Positions 17,034 through 24,829 of a DNA stretch of 64,000 nucleotides are shown here, in pieces; within the stretch, counting starts at the first letter, position 1, and each line of letters opens with the position of its first letter. Source of the DNA: Porcincola intestinalis (GTDB lineage Bacteria > Bacillota > Clostridia > Lachnospirales > Lachnospiraceae); the NCBI RefSeq assembly GCF_009696445.1, contig NZ_VULZ01000015.1:26053-90052 (forward strand), in the 5' to 3' direction. The notes below the pieces were generated by a model, which ran no database searches, was not told where the DNA came from, and saw nothing but the letters and a program-made list of their open reading frames with translations. Made by a program: the position numbers and the translations under genes.

Positions 17034-18134
17034 TTACCTTGGCCATCTGTCCTCCACTCCTGGAAGCTCCGGGAACGGCTCATGCGGGAGCTGCTGGTAC
17101 CAGTATGCAACCGACGCGACGTCATCCTGTCTTTCAAACAGCCCCCTGTAACCGACGCCAATCTGCTGGATCGTCACGCGGATATCCTTGCTGAATGCAA
17201 TCGGGTCCTCGATGTGCCACCTGTAAAACCCCCGCTGCGGCATGGTATCATCGTTGTGATACAGGTTGTGCTCCGTGTCATGGCTGGAGTAATACGGATA
17301 GCCCAGATAAGGCGTGCAGTACTGCTGCTCAACTGTTTTTCCATTCTCCTGTCTCGCAAAGCTCCAGGAGCCGCCGAAATAATCCTCTGTACCAGTTCCG
17401 CAGATCGTCGGGTACTCCCGGTCACCATCCAGGTAGAACTTGACCTCTCCTTCTCCGTACCAGTATCGCTCCAGCGTAGTCAGTGCCAGATAGGTTCCGA
17501 CATACTGTCCTCTTCCCTTCACTCCGTCCAGAATGGTGTAATCAATACCCTTCTGGGTGATTTTCTCCCTGCGCCACTGTGCATGAAAATAGAGCGCATC
17601 CTCCGGGAGGGCTTCCACAAGGCTGTAGTCCACCTGGTAGAAAAAGGCCGGAATCGGGTTTTTATGCTGATTTTCCAGCTCAATCCGGGCACTCTTCCTG
17701 AACGGCATCTGGAAATAACAGTTCAGCCCCCGGTTCGGCACCACCGCGATCGGCAGAGAATTGACCATGCAGGCTCTTCCGAACCCGCAGCAGAAGAAAT
17801 CCCCAAGTGGTACCTCCACAGACGGAAGTGTCTCATCATCCCAGTAAAAGCGGAGCACCAGATCCCGCAAGACAAAACAATCTGCATCTGTCGTTTTGTA
17901 AGGCACGGTGATCCAGATGTGCCGAATGATGCCGGGACCTTCAATTGCCGCAAGATTCACCCTCGCGCCGGAAGGGATATCATGCAGGCAGGGTGCCCCC
18001 TTCCGGGACGGTCCAAGCCCGCTAGCCGCCATGCCGCCCCTGCCCTTCTCTCCGGTTGGGTTTTCTGCATTGATCGACCGGCTTTCCATATGTTGATCCA
18101 GAAACAAGTTTCCGAGTGATGTATATCCGCTCAT
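17034..18134 (-). CDS. Glycoside hydrolase family 172 (DUF2961) protein
   Basis: A 366-residue enzyme of the DUF2961/GH172 family, whose characterised members act on difructose dianhydride I and D-arabinofuranosides. Recognisable features are the N-terminal GKGRGGMAASG-like segment, the PGIIRHIWIT strand, VPLGDFF, the CGTGTEDYFGGSW motif with conserved acidic residues, and HIEDPIAF. The protein has no signal peptide, so it would act on imported oligosaccharides in the cytosol. Its ATG overlaps the upstream permease stop codon (ATGA), giving tight coupling to the transporter. Furanoside oligosaccharides are the likely substrates. Confidence 0.9.
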   Translation of the reverse strand: MSGYTSLGNLFLDQHMESRSINAENPTGEKGRGGMAASGLGPSRKGAPCLHDIPSGARVNLAAIEGPGIIRHIWITVPYKTTDADCFVLRDLVLRFYWDDETLPSVEVPLGDFFCCGFGRACMVNSLPIAVVPNRGLNCYFQMPFRKSARIELENQHKNPIPAFFYQVDYSLVEALPEDALYFHAQWRREKITQKGIDYTILDGVKGRGQYVGTYLALTTLERYWYGEGEVKFYLDGDREYPTICGTGTEDYFGGSWSFARQENGKTVEQQYCTPYLGYPYYSSHDTEHNLYHNDDTMPQRGFYRWHIEDPIAFSKDIRVTIQQIGVGYRGLFERQDDVASVAYWYQQLPHEPFPELPGVEDRWPR

Positions 18135-18994
18135 GCCTTCACGCCTCCTGCCATAATCCCATCCATGATCTGCTTCTCGAAGATTGCGACGAACAATATG
18201 ATCGGCATCAGAATGATCCAGCCCATCGCCGATGTCAGATCCCAGGGTACGCCATACATATTATCACGAAGAGGAAGCTGGACGATAGCGACCGACAACA
18301 CCTGAATATGATTTGAGTAGTACAAAGGTGTAAAGAAATTATTCAGACATGAGATAAAGTTGATGATGCAGACGGTTGCGATCGCCGGCTTCATCAGCGG
18401 CAGTATAATATACCGCATGCGCTGCCAGAATCCCGCTCCGTCAATCGCTGCAGCCTCCTCCAGTACAACCGGAATCCCCCCGACAAACCCTCTCAGAATC
18501 AGAATCGTGAACGGAACAATGCTGCTGATATACAGGATGATCAGTCCCGGATAGGTGTCAAACAGCCCGACTTTTCTCATGAATTCATACAGCGGCCTTG
18601 CCGTGACCACCTCCGGAATCAGCATCGTTGCAACAATGAACAGAAACGCCAGATTGACGCCCTTCCTGTCCCTGAACCGATAAAACCCGTAGGCTCCGAG
18701 GATGCAGATGAAGGTTCCCACGATCAACGTAACTCCGATGATAATGATTGTGTTCCGGATCTTTTCAAGCAGGCCGACATGGCTCACCAGGAACTGGTAG
18801 CTCTCAAGTGACGGGTGCTTCGGAAGGTATTCAATGGGGGATTTGAACAATTCCCCGGGCGGAGTAATCGAGGATATGAATATCCAGTAGACCGGCATCA
18901 GAACGACAAATGCAATCAGCGCAAAGACAACCCAGCGGATGATACAGATTCCGATCTTTCCGGATGTTCCGTTACTGATCCTTTTTATTTTCAT
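18131..18994 (-). CDS. ABC sugar permease, MalG type (GH172 operon)
   Basis: A 287-residue permease with six hydrophobic segments and the EAA loop (EAAAIDGAGFWQRM). The C-terminus (FEKQIMDGIMAGGVKA) is typical of MalG-type proteins. Its stop codon overlaps the start of the GH172 gene, and it lies 11 bases after the partner permease gene. No ATPase gene is nearby. Confidence 0.9.
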   Translation of the reverse strand: MKIKRISNGTSGKIGICIIRWVVFALIAFVVLMPVYWIFISSITPPGELFKSPIEYLPKHPSLESYQFLVSHVGLLEKIRNTIIIIGVTLIVGTFICILGAYGFYRFRDRKGVNLAFLFIVATMLIPEVVTARPLYEFMRKVGLFDTYPGLIILYISSIVPFTILILRGFVGGIPVVLEEAAAIDGAGFWQRMRYIILPLMKPAIATVCIINFISCLNNFFTPLYYSNHIQVLSVAIVQLPLRDNMYGVPWDLTSAMGWIILMPIILFVAIFEKQIMDGIMAGGVKA

Positions 18995-19005
18995 GGCTGC
19001 TCCTT

Positions 19006-19893
19006 TTATGTCTCAAACTTTTTACTTCCAGTAATTCTCATATTGATGAGTGAGAAGGCCATCATGATCAGGAACAATACAACCGCCATGGCAGATGCAT
19101 ACCCGATGTTCAGATTCGTGAATGCCTCTGTCGTGATTCGGTACGCTATCAGCGCCGTATCTTCCCCTGGTCCTCCGGAAGTCATCGAATAGACAAGGTC
19201 AAATGAAGTCAGCCTCCACAGTGTGAATGGAATACAGAGTGTCGCCACCCCCTTTGCGATCAGCGGCAGAGTGATTTTCGTAAAGCACTGTCTGGCGGAA
19301 GCGCCGTCAACCTTTGCTGCCTCATACAGATCCCCTGATATGAACTGCAGGTTCGACAATACCAGAATCGCAAAGAACGGAAGATCCTTCCAGAGATCCA
19401 CCGCAATCACAGCTGCTCTCGCAGACCCCCTGTAGATCAGCCAGTTATACTGAAAGCTCGGGACAATCCTTCGGATCAGATCATTGATCAGGCCATAGTC
19501 GTTATTGAACGCCCACTTTGCGGCCATACCTGCGACGACAGAGGGCATTGCCCAGGGAATCAGGACAATCGTCCGGAGGAACCTCTGCCCTTTGAACTTC
19601 ATGTTCAGCGCCATCGCAAGCAGCACACCCAGTGTAATATGAAAAAACATCGAGACAAAGACAAAGATAACCGTAAACTGGATCGAGATCAGTACCTTCG
19701 GATCATGAAACATCCGGATATAATTCTCAAACCCGCAGAACACATTCTTTCCGGCAAGGAGCCGTATGTCAAAAAAGCTGTCCCTGATTGTCTTTGTGAC
19801 CGGATATATCGTTGTAAATGCCCTCAGGATGACAACCGGAAGCACCAGCAGCCATGGAAGGAGAGCCATCGCCTTCGATTTGCTTCTGTACAT
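19006..19893 (-). CDS. ABC sugar permease, MalF type (GH172 operon)
   Basis: A 295-residue permease with six hydrophobic segments and the EAA loop (EAAKVDGASARQCF). It pairs with the MalG-type protein encoded next to form the membrane channel of the importer. The segment MTSGGPGEDTALIAYRIT near the C-terminal third is characteristic of sugar MalF-type permeases. A strong hairpin precedes it, separating it from the binding-protein gene. Confidence 0.9.
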   Translation of the reverse strand: MYRSKSKAMALLPWLLVLPVVILRAFTTIYPVTKTIRDSFFDIRLLAGKNVFCGFENYIRMFHDPKVLISIQFTVIFVFVSMFFHITLGVLLAMALNMKFKGQRFLRTIVLIPWAMPSVVAGMAAKWAFNNDYGLINDLIRRIVPSFQYNWLIYRGSARAAVIAVDLWKDLPFFAILVLSNLQFISGDLYEAAKVDGASARQCFTKITLPLIAKGVATLCIPFTLWRLTSFDLVYSMTSGGPGEDTALIAYRITTEAFTNLNIGYASAMAVVLFLIMMAFSLINMRITGSKKFET

Positions 19894-19918
19894 GTGATAT
19901 TTCCTTCCTCCTCAGACA

Positions 19919-19952
19919 ACAGCCGGGGGCAGGATTTTCTGCCACCGGCTGT
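19919..19952 (-). other. Intercistronic stem-loop between binding-protein and permease genes (GH172 operon)
   Basis: Arms ACAGCCGG.GGCAG and CTGCC.CCGGCTGT give 13 base pairs with one mismatch around a 6-base loop. No T-run follows on the minus strand. It occupies the same relative place as the hairpin in the nan operon, after the binding-protein stop codon. Confidence 0.7.
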
Positions 19953-19961
19953 ATGAAGATT

Positions 19962-21215
19962 TTACTGGTACTCCTCTACGTATCCCTGTGCCTGGGAGAG
20001 GAAGTCATCGATCGAGATCTCATCTCTCATATAGGACTGGAAGATCGTTCCCATCGCACTGATGAACTCCATTGTCTGCGGCAGCATCGGCCTTCCCTGT
20101 ACGTTGCACTCCTTTGCGTATTCCGCGTACATCTTCTTGACAGGATTGGAATCCGGAACAATTTCCTCCGCCAGATCCGCCCTTGCCGGATAACGGTCAA
20201 AATACTTGTAGCTTGCCTCCATCCCGTCTTTCCCGGTCATGTACTGAAGGAATTTGACCGCAGCGTCCTTGTGTTCGGATGCGGCATTCAGGACATAGCT
20301 CCAGGAGTCTGTAAAGATGGATCTGCTTCCGTCCTCCGCGAAGGACGGAACCATCGCCATATGGATCTTGTCATCTCCGAGCATATCCGCATTCGCATAG
20401 TCGGTTCCAGTTCCCCACATAAACCAGCAGCCGTATTTTCCATCGATTGCCTTCGGATTCATCTGCTCATACTTGTCAGGAAGCTGGTCAAGAGAGGTAT
20501 AACCCTTCTGGACAAGCTCATGAAGGAATTCCATCGCCTCCTTGTTGTGCGGATTTGTCCAGTCGTAGTAATCTCCGCCAAACATATTGACAAACTGTGC
20601 AATCTCATTGAATACATATGTTTTTTCCCATGATCCGCCATATCCGAACCGACCGTTTCCGGAAACAGCTTCCATATACTTCATGAAATCATCCTTTGTG
20701 TCGATCGACTTGATGCCGACTTCATCCATAATCTGCTGGTTGACCCAGAATGCCAGGTAACCGGTATAAGACGGGACACCGATGACCTGGCCGTCCACGT
20801 TCGTAATCATCTGGTCGACATAGCCTTTAGCGAACTTGTCGCGGACGTCGTCCGTCATCACTGTGTCATTCAGTCCCTCCAGCCATCCGGAATTTTTGAA
20901 TGTCGTACTCATCTCATCGTTGATCTCGATGATATCAACCGATGAGTCTCCGGTCGACAGCATGGTCGTAACCTTCTGCTGTCTCGTGTCAGAGTCTGTA
21001 GGTGCCGCAATGACATTAATCTTCAGCCCTGTTCCGCTCTCCACATCACTTAGCCAGTCCTTGAATTCCGGATCTGTCGTCTGGATGGAATACAGTGTGA
21101 GATCATAGTCTCCTGACGCTTCTGTCGACTCTGCCATTGCCGGAACCGCTCCACAGCCAAGCGCCATTCCTGCACTTAATGCCAGACTGAGCATTCTCCC
21201 TGTTCTTCTTTTCAT
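19962..21215 (-). CDS. ABC solute-binding protein, first gene of the GH172 operon
   Basis: A family 1 sugar-binding protein of 417 residues, first gene of the operon. It has a signal peptide (MKRRTGRML, then a hydrophobic core) ending either at ALGC (weak lipobox) or after AMA at about residue 28. The mature part has the binding-protein fold, with TTMLSTGDSSVDIIEINDEM and VNMFGGDYYDW. It is paralogous to the protein encoded by the last gene of the operon. Divergent transcription from a YesM/YesN system suggests induction by the transported glycan. Confidence 0.88.
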   Translation of the reverse strand: MKRRTGRMLSLALSAGMALGCGAVPAMAESTEASGDYDLTLYSIQTTDPEFKDWLSDVESGTGLKINVIAAPTDSDTRQQKVTTMLSTGDSSVDIIEINDEMSTTFKNSGWLEGLNDTVMTDDVRDKFAKGYVDQMITNVDGQVIGVPSYTGYLAFWVNQQIMDEVGIKSIDTKDDFMKYMEAVSGNGRFGYGGSWEKTYVFNEIAQFVNMFGGDYYDWTNPHNKEAMEFLHELVQKGYTSLDQLPDKYEQMNPKAIDGKYGCWFMWGTGTDYANADMLGDDKIHMAMVPSFAEDGSRSIFTDSWSYVLNAASEHKDAAVKFLQYMTGKDGMEASYKYFDRYPARADLAEEIVPDSNPVKKMYAEYAKECNVQGRPMLPQTMEFISAMGTIFQSYMRDEISIDDFLSQAQGYVEEYQ

Positions 21216-21339
21216 CTCGTTTCCTCCTTCTCAAAAAGAACTTTTTTCCGATGCATGTACAATACCGGATTTCCCGCCTGGCTGAAATGCAATTTGTTTA
21301 TGTGTTTTTATAATCCGTTTTAGACTTTGTATAAACATC

Positions 21340-21367
21340 TTGAAATCATCGTGGATACAGATAAGAT
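21340..21367 (+). promoter_or_regulatory. Candidate promoter of the YesM/YesN operon
   Basis: Plus-strand -35 TTGAAA (21340-21345) and -10 TAAGAT (21362-21367), 16-base spacer. The 203-base divergent gap must also hold the YesN-controlled promoter of the transport operon; on the minus strand TTTATA-17-TATAAA is a weak candidate. Confidence 0.5.
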
Positions 21368-21418
21368 GAATGCAGGATCGAAACGTACTCTGAGATAAAC
21401 AATGAAGGGAGCTTCACA

Positions 21419-23233
21419 ATGAAAGATCAAATGGCCTCTTTCAGAAGGACTGTTTGCAAAAGTTTTTCTTCCTATCATTCAAAAATCCTGCTTTCACTTC
21501 TGTTCTGCGGCCTTATCCCACTCGTCGGAACATCATTTCTTCTGATCCACACGATCCGGAGCGGGAAAGAGCAGATTCTGGATGCCGTATACCAGTCCGA
21601 TACTCAGCTGACCATGGAGATTGACAACCGCATAGGCCAGATCCAGTCTGTCATCGATTCTGTCCAGTACAGTATGTATGCCATCTCACAGACTCCCGCA
21701 GATATGCAGGAGAAAACAGAAGTGTCCAGCGTACGGAATACCCTGAGCCTGTACCAGTCTACCTTCAACCTGCTTCACATCTTCGCATTTCTCCCATCTG
21801 AGAATATGATCTCCAATGAGGGAATCTATTTCCTTCCCCTGGATGAACTGGACCGTTTTGGAATCAGCAGCAGTACGCCGACTTCCTCCACCTTCTGGTT
21901 CTACCAAAAGCATATTCCGCTGCCCTATGTCCTGAACATTGACAAGAAAGACTATCACTCAATCGGCGCCGGATACATTCTGAGGGATCAAGTCAGCAAG
22001 GATATCCAGTATGCCTTTCTGGTCTACATGAATCCGGATGAACTGAGCTCCATCCTGTCCGGTTCATTCTCTGATGTCCGCATCCAAAGTTTTATAATGA
22101 CGCCTGCGGGTCAGATCACTGCCTCCTCGGTTTCCGCTTCCGATGGCCAGATGGCAGATTCGTCTATCATTGCCTCTCTGCAGGAGACATCCGGCTCTTC
22201 TGTCAGAGTCCGGATGAATAGCGGAACAATCACCAGAATCTCCCCGCTTTCAAACGGATGGTTTCATGTAACAACCATCCGGAGTTCCTACGTTAATGAA
22301 AACCTGAAAGCAACATTGTTCTCCATCAGTCTGATTCTGTTCCTGACGGTTGCCTCGATTCTTCTGGTTTCTGCATTCCTGTCTCAATCTCTGACCTCCC
22401 GAGTCAGCCTGCTCTCGAAGGCCATGCGGGAATATAACCCGGCGGTCGGACTCTCTAAGAAAACGCAGACAGCACTTGGCTTCCGGAAGCCTTCCGGCAT
22501 GCTTGACGAAATCGATGAGCTGAGTCACACCTTTCTCCGTATGGATGATTCGATACAGTCCAGCCTGGCATCTATCATGGAGCTGTCCCTGTCCGGAGAG
22601 CGTCTCCGTTACAAGCTGCTTCTGGCACAGATTAATCCGCATTTTCTGTATAACATTCTTGGCACCATCCAGGTCTGCATTCATACCGGGAAGCCGGGCA
22701 TCGCCGACCAGATGATTGCGGAGCTTTCCCAGTTTTACCGGCTCGCTCTTCGAAGGTCTACAGAAATGATCCGGATCAGAGACGAGCTTGAGATCGCCCG
22801 CCTCTACCTGGAACTTGAGAAAGCTTGTCATAATGGCCAGCTGACATGGCAATTTCACTTAGAGGATGGGATCGAGAATTACTATATCTGCAAATTTACG
22901 CTCCAGCCCTTCCTTGAAAACTGTATTCACTACGGGTACTCTGAAGCAGACAAATGTGTATCCATCACGCTCTCTGCAGTCTATCTGGACGACAAGGTTC
23001 AGATCACCATCCAGGATGCCGGATCCGGAATGTCTAAGGAAAAACTGCAGCAGCTTCGTGCAGTCATCGAATCCAGGAGTGTGGATTATTCAAAGAATTT
23101 TGGTATTGGGAGCGTCAGTTGGAGAATCTCGAGTCCCTCCTATGGAAACGGTACACTGAAGATTGATTCAGCCCCTGGCGAAGGAACAATTGTGACAATC
23201 ACAATTGACCAGATAGAGGAGTATTCAGAATGA
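21419..23233 (+). CDS. Sensor histidine kinase, YesM family
   Basis: A 604-residue membrane sensor. TM1 is near 22-46, followed by an extracellular sensing region of about 250 residues, TM2 near 298-320, a HAMP-like linker, and a His_kinase domain with the phosphoacceptor motif QINPHFLYN (His near 407). The HATPase domain has the N-box ENCIHYG and the G-box DAGSGM. YesM-type kinases pair with YesN regulators to control carbohydrate uptake genes. It overlaps the regulator gene by four bases (ATGA), and is divergent from the GH172 transport operon, its probable target. Confidence 0.93.
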   Translation: MKDQMASFRRTVCKSFSSYHSKILLSLLFCGLIPLVGTSFLLIHTIRSGKEQILDAVYQSDTQLTMEIDNRIGQIQSVIDSVQYSMYAISQTPADMQEKTEVSSVRNTLSLYQSTFNLLHIFAFLPSENMISNEGIYFLPLDELDRFGISSSTPTSSTFWFYQKHIPLPYVLNIDKKDYHSIGAGYILRDQVSKDIQYAFLVYMNPDELSSILSGSFSDVRIQSFIMTPAGQITASSVSASDGQMADSSIIASLQETSGSSVRVRMNSGTITRISPLSNGWFHVTTIRSSYVNENLKATLFSISLILFLTVASILLVSAFLSQSLTSRVSLLSKAMREYNPAVGLSKKTQTALGFRKPSGMLDEIDELSHTFLRMDDSIQSSLASIMELSLSGERLRYKLLLAQINPHFLYNILGTIQVCIHTGKPGIADQMIAELSQFYRLALRRSTEMIRIRDELEIARLYLELEKACHNGQLTWQFHLEDGIENYYICKFTLQPFLENCIHYGYSEADKCVSITLSAVYLDDKVQITIQDAGSGMSKEKLQQLRAVIESRSVDYSKNFGIGSVSWRISSPSYGNGTLKIDSAPGEGTIVTITIDQIEEYSE

Positions 23234-24828
23234 GCCGGAATGTAATCATCATAGATGACAACCAGTTTGCAATAGAGGGCATCCTGTCCCAGATTAACTG
23301 GCCAAGCCTTAACGCTGAGATAAAAGGGACCTTCAACGACGGGTATTCCGCAATCGAATATGCCCAGTCGCACGACATCGACCTTGTGATCTCCGATATC
23401 GAAATGCCCGGTATCAGCGGAATTGAACTTTGCTCCAGGCTGATCCAGATCAAGCCAGATATCAGAATGATTCTGATCAGTGCATTTGACAAATTTGACT
23501 ATGCAAAAAAAGCCATCCGCATCGGAGTCGTCGATTATATTGAGAAGCCGATCTCCTATCCATATCTTAGTGAAAAGCTTGCCTCCGTCTTTCGTTCCAT
23601 GGATCAGGAGGACAGGACGCGTACCATCGTAGAGCAGAGCAAGCCCTTGATTCAGGAGAAGCTGATCTCCGACCTGATCGGTTTCTCCGGCGCCGAGGCG
23701 GAGGAACGGCTGTCCAGATATTCCCGGTATCTGAGTCTTGACTTCAACTATTCCAGCTACTGTGTTCTCAAAATACGGATAGAGAATGCTGATTCCATCG
23801 AAAAAGACTTCGGCGTGCAGCGGTATCAGATGGACGTCATCTCTATCGAGGAATCCGCCCGCAAATCCGGCTCTGTTTTTGACTGGTTCTACTGCTACCA
23901 CACGTATGACGCGGTGTACTGTATCATCGGACAGAATACAAACAGCACCGAACACTTTCTGACCGTCATTCACAAGTTTGCTGACATCATCACCACAAAT
24001 TCAGACGCAACTGCGGAGTTGAATATCGGAATCGGGACCATCGTTCCCCGCATCTCCATGCTTCATGAATCAGCTGAGAACGCGGAAGGCGCCCTGAAGT
24101 ACCGTTTTTGCTTTCCGCATGACACAATCTATGATGCATATGACACGGAGAAGCACTCTTTCTCCTTCTTCCCTGAAAACGGACGCGACACCTCGGAGCT
24201 GTTCCAGCTGATCGCGTCCAAGAATACGGCTCAGATTCGTGTCTGGCTGCGTGATTACTTCGATGCGCTGGCAAAGGAGTGCACAGTCAAGAACATCCTG
24301 TTCTCGCGCATCCACATCCTAATCGGCGACATCATCCACTTCTGCTACGAGGTCAACATCGATATCTCCGATATGGAGGAGGACATAACAAAGCTATATC
24401 GCCGCTTTGACCGGATCCACGACTATAACGAATTATTTGAGTGGATGTGCGGTTTCTGCCTGAAGGTCGGGCGCTGCCTCGATACCTCAACAGAGTCCTA
24501 CCACGAGCATATCTGTTCACAGGCATCTCAGTTTATCAGCGAAAACTACAGTGACAACACTCTTTCGCTCTCTGATATCGCCCGGCATGTCGGCATAAGC
24601 AGTGCCTATCTCAGCGCACTCTATAAAAAGGTGTACGGAAAGAACATCTTTGACACCATCACAAGCCTGAGACTTGAGAAAGCATGCCAGCTGCTTCAGC
24701 AGTCCACGCTCCCGCTGAAGGAAATCAGTATCCGCTGCGGCTACAACAACCAGTATTACTTCAGCAACAGCTTCAAGAAGAAGTACGGTCAGTCACCCTC
24801 CCTGTACAGAAAAGCGGAAAACAATTAA
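23230..24828 (+). CDS. Response regulator, YesN type with AraC DNA-binding domain
   Basis: A 532-residue regulator. The N-terminal receiver domain (about 3-120) has the phosphorylation site Asp56 in VISDIEMPG and the conserved Lys in IEKPIS. A central region of about 300 residues has no clear family signature. The C-terminal AraC-type double helix-turn-helix (about 430-530) contains LSLSDIARHVGISSAYLSALYKK-type sequence and the signature CGYNNQYYFSNSFKK. It is coupled to the YesM-type gene and probably activates the divergent transport operon. It ends one base before the convergent GH18-like gene. Confidence 0.93.
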   Translation: MSRNVIIIDDNQFAIEGILSQINWPSLNAEIKGTFNDGYSAIEYAQSHDIDLVISDIEMPGISGIELCSRLIQIKPDIRMILISAFDKFDYAKKAIRIGVVDYIEKPISYPYLSEKLASVFRSMDQEDRTRTIVEQSKPLIQEKLISDLIGFSGAEAEERLSRYSRYLSLDFNYSSYCVLKIRIENADSIEKDFGVQRYQMDVISIEESARKSGSVFDWFYCYHTYDAVYCIIGQNTNSTEHFLTVIHKFADIITTNSDATAELNIGIGTIVPRISMLHESAENAEGALKYRFCFPHDTIYDAYDTEKHSFSFFPENGRDTSELFQLIASKNTAQIRVWLRDYFDALAKECTVKNILFSRIHILIGDIIHFCYEVNIDISDMEEDITKLYRRFDRIHDYNELFEWMCGFCLKVGRCLDTSTESYHEHICSQASQFISENYSDNTLSLSDIARHVGISSAYLSALYKKVYGKNIFDTITSLRLEKACQLLQQSTLPLKEISIRCGYNNQYYFSNSFKKKYGQSPSLYRKAENN

Positions 24829-24829
24829 T

